From NCBI GenBank assembly GCA_050288165.1, contig JBNKDG010000003.1, forward strand, positions 124,001 through 188,000: a stretch of 64,000 nucleotides of DNA, given 5' to 3'. The notes under the pieces are model-generated. The model was given only the letters and a program-made list of their open reading frames with translations. It had not been told where the DNA came from and did no database searches. The position numbers and the translations under genes were made by a program. Position 1 is the stretch's first letter; every line of letters begins with the position of its first letter. Below, piece after piece: positions 51,154 through 60,465 of the stretch. Source of the stretch: JAPHTQ01 sp050288165 (GTDB lineage: Bacteria; Pseudomonadota; Gammaproteobacteria; Thiohalomonadales; Thiohalomonadaceae).

Positions 51154-53325
51154 CTACGTAATAATTCTAACTCTACCTTGAATCTTGACTGGTTGCAGAA
51201 CTGGATATCGTTGCAAGATATTATTATACACACCAAGAGTGTTATTCACTTTTAACGTTACAATCAACGCGTATGGTAGTGGTTCCAGATCAGTCAATGG
51301 CACACCCTGCCCGCCTTCCCTTGCACGATATACGACTTCAAAACTTGGGTGATCGAGAGATGTTTTACGAAATTTCCTTGAGTGATGTAATGATGTCTCC
51401 CATTTATGCCCATCACGCCGCAATTCTTGCTCAGTTGGGTAAAGATTCTTGTTAGTAAAGAATGATGCTGTATCACCATCCTTGTTTTTCCTGAACGTTA
51501 CTTCCATCCCGCTCCTTGTGTAGTTAACGGGATGCTCTGGATCAAATTTCGACGCATAACAAAAAGTTGCTGTGAGCGTAACATCACCGTTCAATTCAAT
51601 ATCTGGGAACGGAATTGGTGCTTTCAACCATTGCCCCGCCGTCAAGACACCCTGATATACTAAAGTGGTCTCATTATCTGCACATGTAATGATCTCTTCC
51701 ACACTCTCACGAAATCCTCCCCATCCTACCTCAGAACGAGACTCACCATTTTTCTTTGTATGATGAATCAACAATGCCTTTACCGCCATAGGAGTAAGTG
51801 GGTAATCAAGACTGGCAGCCACACCTACAGCTGTTCTAAGAGTTAGAGGCGCAGAGAAACTTGTACCACAAAGGCCAACCACTCCACTCCATGGTGAAAA
51901 AATCTTAATCGGATTGTCAGGCACGCCTCCAAACATCACGCCATCAGGCTTGACCACACCCGGGCTTCTGCCTGGCCCCACACAACTATAAGGTGCACGG
52001 CACCAATCATCATCGTGTGAGTCAGCTGCTCCTACAGCCAAGGCATTCACCATATCGGAAGGAGGCTGAATACGCGAAAGTGGGATAGGCAAAGTGCCAT
52101 CATTACCTACTGCGACTGTTGCCAGCACCATTCCATCAGATAAAAAGTGTTCTAATGTTGACGTCCAGACATGTACATCATCATCTTCAATTGGTAAGCG
52201 TGGACCTAAACTTATATTAATATATGAATGCCGCCCATCTTCCAATACCGCTTTAATTCGGTGAAGAACATCGTATAAATCCGGGTCATTTCCAGAAAGC
52301 TGATCAAGCACACGATAATGATCCACATTAGCATAAGGTCGTGGCAAGTCAGTCTGCCCATCATCAATACGACCGAATAGAAATGTTGATGTAACCTCAC
52401 TCCCATGCTTCAAATAAGCTGAGTTAGGTGTCGCGTTAGCAGTTTTTATGTGCTCAGACACCCATAGATCAAAATCACCAATTCCAATGCCACCATCAAA
52501 TATAGCGACACGGATACTTTCACTTAACGCATCTTCCTTCGGAATCGTCGGTAATGAGCCCGGAATTACCATTCTAAACGAAGTTGGCTCATCTGCCCTC
52601 AACTCCGGCATCGAACGAACAACCCGTAGTAGCGAGAATTCAGCCAGCATTTCAATTGTATTATGAGGTACCCTGACTGGGAGAAAAGTTAAACCACCAA
52701 CAACAATCTTTCGTTCTGTATCGGCAAATCCATTAAGAGACTCTACATAATCCGCAAACATGGCTGTAACATCTTGCTCATCATTTGTTGCATGAAGCGC
52801 AACATCTAGCCATATCACTTTATCATCAATAAACTTTATCTTTTCACTGTTCTCATAAAATGAAACATCTTCCAATTTCCGAAGATCATTCTTTGCACCT
52901 ACAGGGAAATCCCCCTCATCAAGATGCAGCAATAGAGTCTCAAATGCACTCTGCGTTCCTGACACATACAAACAGGATGTAGACTCTAACTCTGGAGGCG
53001 ATTTCCTAGTGGTTTTTTCTGGTTTCACAGTGACATGCATACTTCCTACACTTCGCAGCCCACAGCTACGCAGCAAGGAATCCGGAAAATACGTCTTTGC
53101 CATATACGCAGGATGGAGAGTAAATTTTACGACCTCCTCTCCCCTCGGTTTGGCTGCATCAGGAACTTCACTTATCCGCTTTACTATTGAAGTAACCTTT
53201 GGAAGTAAACGCTCTCTAGCTTCTTCGAAGCTATATGGATGAGCCTTAGTGTTTTTGGTCTTTGGTGCGGCGATTGGCTGTGTCAGCAATTCACCGTTAC
53301 CGAGAAGTAGGTTTTTTCGTTCCAT
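51154..53325 (-). CDS. ietS: Subtilisin-like protease of the IetAS anti-phage system
   Basis: The ATG at 53325 follows GGAG at 7 nt; a TTG two codons earlier overlaps the previous stop. The 723-residue protein has an N-terminal helical domain (1-270) and an S8 protease domain with the catalytic triad: Asp in VAIFDGGIG, His in YLKHGSEVTS and Ser in GTSFSAP, and the oxyanion Asn in VAVGNDG. A beta-rich C-terminal domain follows. Paired with an AAA ATPase it matches IetS, the protease half of the IetAS defence system. The gene and its partner are AT-rich compared with neighbours. Confidence 0.85.
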   Translation of the reverse strand: MERKNLLLGNGELLTQPIAAPKTKNTKAHPYSFEEARERLLPKVTSIVKRISEVPDAAKPRGEEVVKFTLHPAYMAKTYFPDSLLRSCGLRSVGSMHVTVKPEKTTRKSPPELESTSCLYVSGTQSAFETLLLHLDEGDFPVGAKNDLRKLEDVSFYENSEKIKFIDDKVIWLDVALHATNDEQDVTAMFADYVESLNGFADTERKIVVGGLTFLPVRVPHNTIEMLAEFSLLRVVRSMPELRADEPTSFRMVIPGSLPTIPKEDALSESIRVAIFDGGIGIGDFDLWVSEHIKTANATPNSAYLKHGSEVTSTFLFGRIDDGQTDLPRPYANVDHYRVLDQLSGNDPDLYDVLHRIKAVLEDGRHSYINISLGPRLPIEDDDVHVWTSTLEHFLSDGMVLATVAVGNDGTLPIPLSRIQPPSDMVNALAVGAADSHDDDWCRAPYSCVGPGRSPGVVKPDGVMFGGVPDNPIKIFSPWSGVVGLCGTSFSAPLTLRTAVGVAASLDYPLTPMAVKALLIHHTKKNGESRSEVGWGGFRESVEEIITCADNETTLVYQGVLTAGQWLKAPIPFPDIELNGDVTLTATFCYASKFDPEHPVNYTRSGMEVTFRKNKDGDTASFFTNKNLYPTEQELRRDGHKWETSLHHSRKFRKTSLDHPSFEVVYRAREGGQGVPLTDLEPLPYALIVTLKVNNTLGVYNNILQRYPVLQPVKIQGRVRIIT

Positions 53326-53327
53326 GA

Positions 53328-54404
53328 TCAAGCTCCATGTAATTTATCTATAACCTTCCTAATTGTGGGACGTGACACGCCCATAGTTTTTGATATTTCC
53401 CTTTGCGATCGCCCTTCCGCATGCAGTTGCAGGATTTTCATATCTCGCACATTCTTCTCATCACTGATTGGAAAATTGTTCAGATAATAATCATTAAACA
53501 CCTCAATCAATGGGCGTTCTTCAAGCAACCCCGTTTTCCGTACAGAATTTACTATCCGCTCTATGTCGCTGAATGACATATTAGAAAATGAGCTAGCCAT
53601 CAGCTGACGCAAACTTTTATCTATCCCTCTAGTACGGAGTAAATTTTCTATTGAGGCACGACTGGGATATCCAAAATGAATATTCAAATCAAAACGCCTC
53701 CATACGGCAGGATCTAGCAGCTCGCCATGATTAGTCGCAGCAATTAAAACAGAGGTAGGAGACCAATCATCTATGGCCTGAAGCAATACCGTGACAAGTC
53801 GCTTCAATTCCCCAACATCATGGTCATCATCTCGTCGTTTTGCTATCGCATCAAACTCATCCAACAGCAATACACAAGGGAAACTTGAAGCATGATTTAG
53901 TACCGCTCTGATATTACTTCCAGTTTTCCCGAGAAAACTACTCATTACCGTAGCCAAATCCAGAACTAGCAATGGCAAATCAAGTTCTCTGGCCAACCAC
54001 TTTGCCGCGAGTGTTTTCCCTAATCCTGGATCTCCATCAAACAGCATTGAACGGACGGGAACTAAACCAGAATTCATTAAACGCTCCGCCATTTCACGCT
54101 CAGCGATAACCCGTCTAAATTCTGCTCTTAGCGAATCATCCCAAACAGGCTCACACTCTAGCTTAACTGGGTAATACTCAATCAATAATCTCTGGCGGCT
54201 ATCCATATCAACAGGAACAGGGTTTGTAGATGTAGCACCTCTTAAACCACTATCATCTGGTAGCCGCGCCATCAATTCGGTGGCAAATTTAGGATCATCG
54301 CGTTTTATTTTCGACGCTATACGACGAACTAGCATTTGGAAACCCACAGGATCTCCCTTGATGCCATAGTCCACTAAATCCAAAATACTTTTGCTATCAA
54401 CCAT
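53328..54404 (-). CDS. ietA: AAA ATPase of the IetAS anti-phage system
   Basis: The 358-residue protein has Walker A (FDGDPGLGKTLAAKWLA), Walker B (VLLLDEFDAIAKRR) and a sensor/arginine finger (ATNHGELLDPAVWRRFD), of the classic AAA group. Residues about 325-358 are a helix-turn-helix (GRSQREISKTMGVSRPTIRK), resembling resolvase-type DNA-binding tails. The stop overlaps the next gene. In IetAS the ATPase is thought to control the protease; the HTH suggests a DNA-linked role or self-repression. Confidence 0.85.
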   Translation of the reverse strand: MVDSKSILDLVDYGIKGDPVGFQMLVRRIASKIKRDDPKFATELMARLPDDSGLRGATSTNPVPVDMDSRQRLLIEYYPVKLECEPVWDDSLRAEFRRVIAEREMAERLMNSGLVPVRSMLFDGDPGLGKTLAAKWLARELDLPLLVLDLATVMSSFLGKTGSNIRAVLNHASSFPCVLLLDEFDAIAKRRDDDHDVGELKRLVTVLLQAIDDWSPTSVLIAATNHGELLDPAVWRRFDLNIHFGYPSRASIENLLRTRGIDKSLRQLMASSFSNMSFSDIERIVNSVRKTGLLEERPLIEVFNDYYLNNFPISDEKNVRDMKILQLHAEGRSQREISKTMGVSRPTIRKVIDKLHGA

Positions 54405-54508
54405 TTACCACTCGCGTAATTGTATGTTTATGTTTTAATTGAATAATTCACCAAAACCAAAAATATGGTAAATCATTAACATGGTTAGTTTACCACGCAT
54501 TTTACCAC
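54404..54508. repeat. TTTACCAC boxes in the IetAS promoter region
   Basis: TTTACCAC occurs at 54404, 54489 and 54501 (plus strand), and TGGTAAA, the reverse form, at 54466. The last pair are 12 bp apart and the reverse copy makes a TGGTAAA-N16-TTTACCA inverted repeat. They cluster around the ietA start and the space to the next gene, so they may be the operator of the HTH tail of IetA. Confidence 0.5.
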
Positions 54509-54615
54509 TATCAAGTGATTTGATTATGCGAAGGCAGGCAGTGATTGCACTGAGAAAAGCACAGAAACATACATGCTATATTGCAGTAACCGTTCACGTA
54601 GCAGGGAAGAAACCA

Positions 54616-55776
54616 ATGAACCGTCACCCCCATATCCGTTCCGCCTTTATCCTCACCACCCTCCTCGCCCTCTGGCTTAGTCCCATCACCGCCAATGCCC
54701 GTGAGTTGGTGACCAACTTCGTTTACGTCGGCTGTAACCGGGTTGGGTTCGGGGTGAAAGATCCAGCCCCCAGCACCGCCAACGTGGCACAGTTGAAACA
54801 AACCTTTGCTGACATTGCTGGCCTTCCTGTTAAACCCAAATACTTCTTCTTTGTTGGCGATCTGGTGCTGGGGATGCAGGCCGATGAGGGCAAGACGTTG
54901 ACCAGCGAACTGGATGCCTGGAAGACGTTACTGGATGAGAGCCACTTTACCGACAGCGGCATTGAGCTGCTGCCGATTCCCGGTAACCATGAGGCCGATG
55001 CGTCGGAAGAGGTCAGCCCCAATAACTATGTGGAGTATCCTGACTCGGATAACCTTGCGGCGTGGGTGGCGTGGCTGAAGGCCAATAACTTTGCCAAGGC
55101 GAGCAACGGCCCGTCAGGCAGGGGTGATTTAAGGCGTGATTTTCTGGCGGAAGACAACAACCAGACCCAGACCTACTCCTTCGACGATTTAGCCACGGGT
55201 GTTCACTATATTCTGCTGAACACCGACTCGCTCTCGACGATTTCCAATCCACTTCTGCCTGACAAAACCGTGGCGAGCTGGGTGCCGTACCATTGGGTGG
55301 AGCGTGATGTTGCCAGGGCATCAAAGAATCCGAAGATTAAAAAGATCGTGGTACTGGCCCACAAGCCGCTGGTGATCGACAACCCTGGTCCGCACGACAT
55401 CGTGTACAACAAGGCGCCCTATACCCTGGGCAATAAACTGTTGGAGCTGTTCAGCAATACGCCGAAGTTTGCAGGCTATTTCTGCGCCCATTCCCATGAG
55501 TGGCTGTATACCGACAAGCTTGGTCCGAATCAGAACGTGACACAGGTGATCGCCGGGAACGGCGGCAGCGAACTGGAAGGCGACTGGAATCCTCCGGGCG
55601 GTACTTATTTCGGTTTTACCGTGGTGAACCTCTACGACGACAACACCGTCGGTGTCGTCTCCTACAACCGGCCTGCGCCGACACCTTACAACGCCACGGG
55701 TACACAGCCCGCCGCCAAACCTGTCGCGGAAAAGTTCTTCAGCGTCATCGGGAGAACTGACAAAACCATACATTAA
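54616..55776 (+). CDS. Secreted metallophosphoesterase
   Basis: I start at the ATG at 54616 (MNRHPHIRSAF), after GGGAAGAAA; the longer upstream frame overlaps the TTTACCAC boxes. The 386-residue protein has a signal peptide (cleavage near ITANA) and a calcineurin-type metallophosphoesterase domain: GDLVLG, GNHEA and AHKPL...CAHSHEW metal motifs. The dimetal site looks complete. It may hydrolyse phosphate esters in the periplasm. It is convergent with the HAD phosphatase gene. Confidence 0.85.
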   Translation: MNRHPHIRSAFILTTLLALWLSPITANARELVTNFVYVGCNRVGFGVKDPAPSTANVAQLKQTFADIAGLPVKPKYFFFVGDLVLGMQADEGKTLTSELDAWKTLLDESHFTDSGIELLPIPGNHEADASEEVSPNNYVEYPDSDNLAAWVAWLKANNFAKASNGPSGRGDLRRDFLAEDNNQTQTYSFDDLATGVHYILLNTDSLSTISNPLLPDKTVASWVPYHWVERDVARASKNPKIKKIVVLAHKPLVIDNPGPHDIVYNKAPYTLGNKLLELFSNTPKFAGYFCAHSHEWLYTDKLGPNQNVTQVIAGNGGSELEGDWNPPGGTYFGFTVVNLYDDNTVGVVSYNRPAPTPYNATGTQPAAKPVAEKFFSVIGRTDKTIH

Positions 55777-55782
55777 ACAGAC

Positions 55783-55816
55783 AAGGGCGGGAGTCGCTGT
55801 GGCTACTCCCGCCCTT
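55783..55816. terminator. Bidirectional terminator-like hairpin
   Basis: AAGGGCGGGAGT and ACTCCCGCCCTT form a perfect 12-bp stem with a 10-nt loop, between convergent genes. It lacks long T runs. Confidence 0.6.
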
Positions 55817-55836
55817 CGCAATGCACTACCGGTAAA

Positions 55837-56862
55837 TTACTGTTGCGCCGGTTGCCTGCTGCAATACTCTAGACTGCTTACTTCAATTGCCCGATCACGC
55901 AAGGTCTCTGCGCAGTCTGTGGGCGGTGCAATGGTTGTCGGGCTGCCGCACTGACCGACACCCCATGGGGCGTACTGGTTCGGCGTGATGTCGGAATGGA
56001 AGAACTGGTTAGGTACACGAATCTTCATACCGCTGTGCTCGCCCAACGAGTCGGTCAGTTGATCGCCGATACTCATCAGCCAGAAGATGTTCTGTTGCTG
56101 CGCCAGTGCCTCGCGAATGACATCTTTATATGCCACATCGGGATTACCCGGGATTGTGCAGGTGAGGCTCGTGGTATTACGCGAGAAATGGGTGTAGCGG
56201 CTGAGCTGTTCTTCACTCAGGTGCAGGTTCTTTTTCAGCCACTTCGCGGTGGGCGGCACGCTGCTGGCATCGCAGTTGCGCGCAGTAATGAAGTAGCAGG
56301 CCAGACCATCCTTGAAGCACCAGCGGTTGGCAAAATCGACCATACCCTGAATGGCTGGACCGTCGCCTTTATTGTCCGAATCGGGGGCGGCACTGAATTC
56401 CAGTGTGTTGTCGATATCGAACATCAGTGCCGGTGTCAGGCCACGAGCTTTCAGCTCACTGCGCAGGCCGGTTCGCTCGAAAGTATCCATTAGTTGATCG
56501 AGATTGGCTGTCAGGCTGGCAACGTCGCGGGCATATTGGGAATTCCTGCCATAGTGGGAGTAACCGTCCTTGCCGGTGGTCAGAGCGTAATACTCCTTGT
56601 AGTCGCTACCGGCCATCAACGGGCTGCCGTTGTAGTGGTCGGTCGGCTTGCAATCCTTGTCGCCCTGCTTGCAGGTGGCGGTAATGCAGATCTTTTCGCT
56701 GCTGCTGAATTGTGTGGGTTCGCCTATACGCTGCTGAAGCTGCGTCTTCTGGCTGGTCATCTGGCGGTAGAGCGCCAGCGTATCTGTGGAACCTTCTTCC
56801 CTGTATGCGGTGCAGGCGGTAAGTGTAACGATTGCGAGCAGCGCGATGATGAGTCCTTTCAT
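55837..56862 (-). CDS. HAD-superfamily class B acid phosphatase-like lipoprotein
   Basis: The 341-residue protein has a lipoprotein signal (MKGLIIALLAIVTLTAC, lipobox LTAC). The HAD nucleophile motif is FDIDNTLE, with ITARN later and conserved GDQLTDS. It resembles the class B acid phosphatase / e(P4)-like outer-membrane phosphatases. Its neighbours, a metallophosphoesterase on one side, suggest a phosphate-scavenging pair, though they are convergent. Several extra cysteines (KICITATCKQGDKDC) probably form disulfides. Confidence 0.75.
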   Translation of the reverse strand: MKGLIIALLAIVTLTACTAYREEGSTDTLALYRQMTSQKTQLQQRIGEPTQFSSSEKICITATCKQGDKDCKPTDHYNGSPLMAGSDYKEYYALTTGKDGYSHYGRNSQYARDVASLTANLDQLMDTFERTGLRSELKARGLTPALMFDIDNTLEFSAAPDSDNKGDGPAIQGMVDFANRWCFKDGLACYFITARNCDASSVPPTAKWLKKNLHLSEEQLSRYTHFSRNTTSLTCTIPGNPDVAYKDVIREALAQQQNIFWLMSIGDQLTDSLGEHSGMKIRVPNQFFHSDITPNQYAPWGVGQCGSPTTIAPPTDCAETLRDRAIEVSSLEYCSRQPAQQ

Positions 56863-56977
56863 ACAAAATTCCCTCTGTTGGTTAGCCGGACGACTCCAAC
56901 AGCTTAGACACTACTTCTTCAATCTGGCAAACACCTATGCCATGGCCGCTTGATATGCGTTGGAACGGCGAAAGTAC

Positions 56978-57613
56978 CTACCACTTCAACAGGCGCTTGC
57001 CCAACCAGAAACCGATCAGCCCGATGGCGAGCATGGGAATGTAGTGCCACACCACCACATGGGCGATTGAGTCGGTATCCTCATGCAGGCGCAACCAGAT
57101 GGCGCCGACGCTGAAGGCGGAGAGCAGCGCCACGCTACCGGCCCACTGGGAGTGGGTCGAGGCATAACGGCGCAGAGAGAGAAAAGTCCACAACGCGGGG
57201 AGCAGTGCCGTCAGGGTAATACTGGCCGTACACTCGATGTTGTGCACCGGCTTGGGTGATGGCGGCGAGTCGACCAGCCACGCACCGACCAGCGTGGCGG
57301 TGAACAGGAGGAATGTCACGACCGGTGACCAGGCCAGTACGCGCTTCTGATACAGATCGGGGAAGGCGAGCACCGCGGCACTTAGTGTGGCACTGATAAA
57401 GACCAGCAACAGTGCCAGCAACTCCATGTTGAACCAGAAACTGTGCAGACTTTGTGCGATGTCCGTCCTGAAACCGGTGAGCAACAGGGTAACCACCAGG
57501 TAGATGACGGCGGCGGCACTCCACAGCAGCGTCAGGCGCACCGGTGAGAGCAACCTCTTCACCGGTTTGACATCCGCGGCCAGGCTTTCGACCAGTGAGT
57601 CCAGATTGTTCAT
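56978..57613 (-). CDS. NrsF-type membrane anti-sigma factor (DUF1109)
   Basis: The 211-residue protein has six membrane helices and overlaps the upstream sigma-factor gene by 4 bp (stop of sigma at 57610, ATG at 57613). It fits the DUF1109/NrsF family, a membrane anti-sigma factor that holds its partner ECF sigma at the membrane. A cysteine pair typical of the family cannot be placed with certainty; one Cys is seen in NIECTASITL. Confidence 0.8.
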   Translation of the reverse strand: MNNLDSLVESLAADVKPVKRLLSPVRLTLLWSAAAVIYLVVTLLLTGFRTDIAQSLHSFWFNMELLALLLVFISATLSAAVLAFPDLYQKRVLAWSPVVTFLLFTATLVGAWLVDSPPSPKPVHNIECTASITLTALLPALWTFLSLRRYASTHSQWAGSVALLSAFSVGAIWLRLHEDTDSIAHVVVWHYIPMLAIGLIGFWLGKRLLKW

Positions 57614-58170
57614 TCTCGCCCCCTATCAATGCGTTCTCGCAACACCTTGTAGGCGCGGTGGGCTGCGACCTTCACCGCCGAAACACTCATGTTCAGCTCC
57701 CGCGCTACCTCACTGGAGGTATATCCTTCCTTGTGTAGCAGTCGCAGGATGTCGGCCTGCTTCGGTGAGAGTTTGTCGATCTCCCTGCTTATTGATTCGT
57801 AACTGAATTCTGTTTCGGTTACATCTTGTGACAAATAATTTTCCACATCATCGATATTCACCGCCTGGCTCAGCCGGTCGCTATAGACCCTACGCAAATG
57901 ATCCTGCAGGCGATAGTGGGCAATGGCAAAGGCCCATGGCTTGTACGGGCGCTCACCGTCGTAGGTATCGCGGGCCTTGTGGATGGAGATCAGGACCTCC
58001 TGCAGCAGGTCATCCACCTCACTGCCTTCACGCAGGTGCCGGACAAGGTAGGGGCGGAGCAGTTGCGCCGTCTCTTTAAGGAGTAGCGTGTAGGCATTGG
58101 CATCGCCCGACAACGCCAGACGCATCAGCTCTTCCAGGCTGCGTTCCACGCCACCCTCAGCAATCGACAT
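57610..58170 (-). CDS. ECF sigma factor (SigF type)
   Basis: The 186-residue protein has sigma region 2 (VDDLLQEVLISIHKARDTYD and PYKPWAFAIAHYRLQDHLRR) and region 4 (LSPKQADILRLLHKEGYTSS, VARELNMSVSAVKVAAHRAY). It is followed by the NrsF-type anti-sigma gene. Divergently, GTAACC-N16-CGAA at 58188-58213, the type of box reported for the Caulobacter SigF/NrsF system, leads to the MXKDX gene. It probably responds to metal or redox stress at the envelope. Confidence 0.85.
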   Translation of the reverse strand: MSIAEGGVERSLEELMRLALSGDANAYTLLLKETAQLLRPYLVRHLREGSEVDDLLQEVLISIHKARDTYDGERPYKPWAFAIAHYRLQDHLRRVYSDRLSQAVNIDDVENYLSQDVTETEFSYESISREIDKLSPKQADILRLLHKEGYTSSEVARELNMSVSAVKVAAHRAYKVLRERIDRGRE

Positions 58171-58187
58171 TTTTTTTCATCCGCGCT

Positions 58188-58213
58188 GTAACCATTTTTC
58201 CCGTCTATGCGAA
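58188..58213 (+). promoter_or_regulatory. ECF (SigF-type) promoter of the MXKDX gene
   Basis: GTAACC (58188-58193) and CGAA (58210-58213) are separated by 16 bp, the spacing I recall for SigF-dependent promoters in Caulobacter. A GTAGGGA/TCCCTAC inverted repeat follows in the leader (58221-58246). This links the sigma factor to the repeat-protein gene. Confidence 0.6.
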
Positions 58214-58278
58214 TCAGGAGGTAGGGAAGAATTTAACCCTCCCTACTAACAGCATTTTCACTATATCGGGAGACTACC

Positions 58279-58638
58279 ATGAAGAGACACACATATCCGC
58301 TGATCGCACTCATGTTGATGGCAGGCGGCTTACTGGCACTGAGTCAGAGCGCTTCCGCCATGGATAGCATGAGTAAAGACTCCATGACCAAGGATTCCAT
58401 GTCCAGAGACGCTATGAGCAAGGACTCAATGAGCAAAGACACCATGGAAAAGGACACCATGACCAAGGACTCAATGAGTAAAGATGCCATGAAAAAGGAC
58501 ACCAAAACCAAGGACAAGATGAGTAAGGACGCCATGAAAAAGGATACCAAAACCAAGGACAAGATGAGTAAGGACACCATGACCAAGGATTCCATGTCCA
58601 AAGACAGCATGGAAAAAGACGACGGCATGATGAAGTGA
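58279..58638 (+). CDS. Pentapeptide MXKDX repeat protein
   Basis: The 119-residue protein has a signal peptide (to about residue 27, SQSASA) and a mature chain built almost entirely of MxKDx units (MSKDS, MTKDS, MEKDT, MKKDT). It lacks cysteine and is highly charged. Such repeat proteins are frequent partners of ECF/NrsF systems and may bind metals or peroxide-sensitive Met residues; this is inference. The ATG is preceded by GGGAG. A downstream copy of a 45-nt unit shows recent expansion. Confidence 0.88.
   Translation: MKRHTYPLIALMLMAGGLLALSQSASAMDSMSKDSMTKDSMSRDAMSKDSMSKDTMEKDTMTKDSMSKDAMKKDTKTKDKMSKDAMKKDTKTKDKMSKDTMTKDSMSKDSMEKDDGMMK
58486..58575 (+). repeat. 45-bp tandem duplication inside the MXKDX gene
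   Basis: The unit starting GCCATGAAAAAGGACACC at 58486 recurs at 58531 with a single silent change (C to T), encoding AMKKDTKTKDKMSKD twice. The near identity points to a recent in-frame duplication. Confidence 0.85.
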
Positions 58639-58762
58639 TGACATCGCCTGCGTATCGGGGGCGTACGTAGTATTCCCCCATATGCAGTCTGCCACATGCA
58701 TAAAGATCACCCATTCAGGTGCAGCCTGCTGCATTGCGGATGGGTGTTAATGGAGCAATACG

Positions 58763-60412
58763 ATGAATATCGTTGAAATCGGTTTGGCATTTCTCGAGGG
58801 CGTGGCACTGATCGTGTCGCCCTGCATACTCCCTGTCCTGCCGCTGGTACTGGCGGCATCGGTCGAGGGTGGCAGACGTCGCCCCTACGGTATCATCATC
58901 GGCTTTGTCGCCGCATTCAGCCTCTTCGCCATTGTATTGAGAGAGTTGATAACCCTGCTCAATCTGGATGTGGAACTGGTAAGAAACGCCTCACTGGTGC
59001 TTCTGACTCTGTTCGGCCTGATCCTGCTCTCAGAAAAACTGTCGGAAAAATTCAGCGCCATGACCTCTTGGGCCGCGACCATCGGCAACAACCTTTCATC
59101 GAAGGGTGGCGAGGGATTGCTTAGCGGTGTCTTCATCGGCTCGCTGATCGGTTTTGTCTGGACACCGTGTGCCGGTCCCATCCTGGCGGCGGTGCTGGTA
59201 CAGGTTATTCGCCAGCAGAGCGATTTCGGCGGCGATCTCATCATTATCGCTTTTGCCCTCGGTGCCGGATTGCCGATGCTCCTCATTTCCATCTTCGGGA
59301 GAAAGGTCATGAAAAAAATGAGCTTCTTCACCCGCCATGCCGAGGGGGTGCGCAAAACCTTCGGCGTCCTGATCCTGCTGGCGGTCGCCTACATAGCCGC
59401 CGGTACACAGGCACTCGCCTTCTTCGGCTCATCGACAAGTGTCGAACAGACCCCGACAGGCGAACTGAGCCTGCAGCACGCGTTGGACAAACCCTACCCA
59501 GCACCGGAATTCGTTGGTCTGCAAAACTGGATCAACTCCGAGCCGCTGACCATGGAAAAACTCAAGGGCAAGGTGGTGTTGGTCGACTTCTGGACTTACT
59601 CCTGCATCAACTGTATCCGCACCCTGCCCTACATCACGGAGTGGGATCGAAAATATCGTAATCAGGGATTGGTGATCGTCGGCGTTCACTCACCGGAATT
59701 TGATTTCGAACGGAAACTCGACAACGTCAAGGCAGCGGTCACGGAATACGGTATCCACTATCCGGTGGCACAGGACAATAACTTCGACACCTGGGATCGA
59801 TTCAAAAACCGCTACTGGCCCGCCCACTACCTGATCGACCGTGACGGCAACGTTGTCTACACCCACTTCGGCGAAGGCCAATACGATGTGACCGAAAACA
59901 ACATTCGCTATCTGCTGGGTATTCAGGGCAAGGCGTCAATGAGTGAACAGGAAAAGATGAACCGCGCCGCCGACCAGACACCGGAGACCTATCTCGGTTA
60001 CCAGCGCGCCTCCACCTTTGTCGGCAACGTCAAGGTCATAGGTGATGAACCGATGGACTTCACCTTTCCTGAATTCATCCCAGGCAACGACTGGGCACTG
60101 AACGGTCGCTGGACTGTAGAAGGCGAACGCATTATTAGCGAGGAGAAAGGCGCGGCACTGCGCCTCAACTTCAAATCAAGCAAAGTCTTCCTGGTACTCG
60201 GCAGTCACACTGGCAAACCCATCCATGTGACGGTACGACTCAACGGTCAGGCAGTCGGCACCTACGGCGGCAAAGATGTGGTCGACGGCACGGTCACGGT
60301 GGATCGCAACACTCTCTACGAACTAGTCAACCAGAAAAGCCCCAACAAAGGCTTGCTGGAAATAGAGAGCGATGCGCCGGGATTGGAAGCCTATGCCTTC
60401 ACCTTTGGCTAG
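58763..60412 (+). CDS. DipZ-type thiol:disulfide interchange protein (CcdA-thioredoxin-sandwich)
   Basis: The 549-residue protein joins a CcdA-like membrane domain (about 1-215, with CILPVLP at Cys21 and FVWTPCAGP), a TlpA-like thioredoxin domain (about 250-395, active site YSCINC) and a C-terminal beta-sandwich (about 400-549, as in DipZ). It takes electrons from cytoplasmic thioredoxin to periplasmic or cell-surface targets. It follows the MXKDX gene by 124 bp on the same strand and may belong to the same redox response. Confidence 0.85.
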   Translation: MNIVEIGLAFLEGVALIVSPCILPVLPLVLAASVEGGRRRPYGIIIGFVAAFSLFAIVLRELITLLNLDVELVRNASLVLLTLFGLILLSEKLSEKFSAMTSWAATIGNNLSSKGGEGLLSGVFIGSLIGFVWTPCAGPILAAVLVQVIRQQSDFGGDLIIIAFALGAGLPMLLISIFGRKVMKKMSFFTRHAEGVRKTFGVLILLAVAYIAAGTQALAFFGSSTSVEQTPTGELSLQHALDKPYPAPEFVGLQNWINSEPLTMEKLKGKVVLVDFWTYSCINCIRTLPYITEWDRKYRNQGLVIVGVHSPEFDFERKLDNVKAAVTEYGIHYPVAQDNNFDTWDRFKNRYWPAHYLIDRDGNVVYTHFGEGQYDVTENNIRYLLGIQGKASMSEQEKMNRAADQTPETYLGYQRASTFVGNVKVIGDEPMDFTFPEFIPGNDWALNGRWTVEGERIISEEKGAALRLNFKSSKVFLVLGSHTGKPIHVTVRLNGQAVGTYGGKDVVDGTVTVDRNTLYELVNQKSPNKGLLEIESDAPGLEAYAFTFG

Positions 60413-60465
60413 CGTTACGGCTTATCCCTAACGGTTCTTTGCTGCTTTATGCAATAAGCAGGGTT

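Noticed and set aside
54481..54615. N-terminal extension of the metallophosphoesterase frame
   Set aside because: The 45 extra codons overlap the TTTACCAC boxes and show no signal peptide, while the ATG at 54616 begins a proper one.
58366..58630. Regular repeats that could look like a CRISPR array
   Set aside because: The repeats are an in-frame 15-bp periodicity coding for MxKDx units, without spacers.
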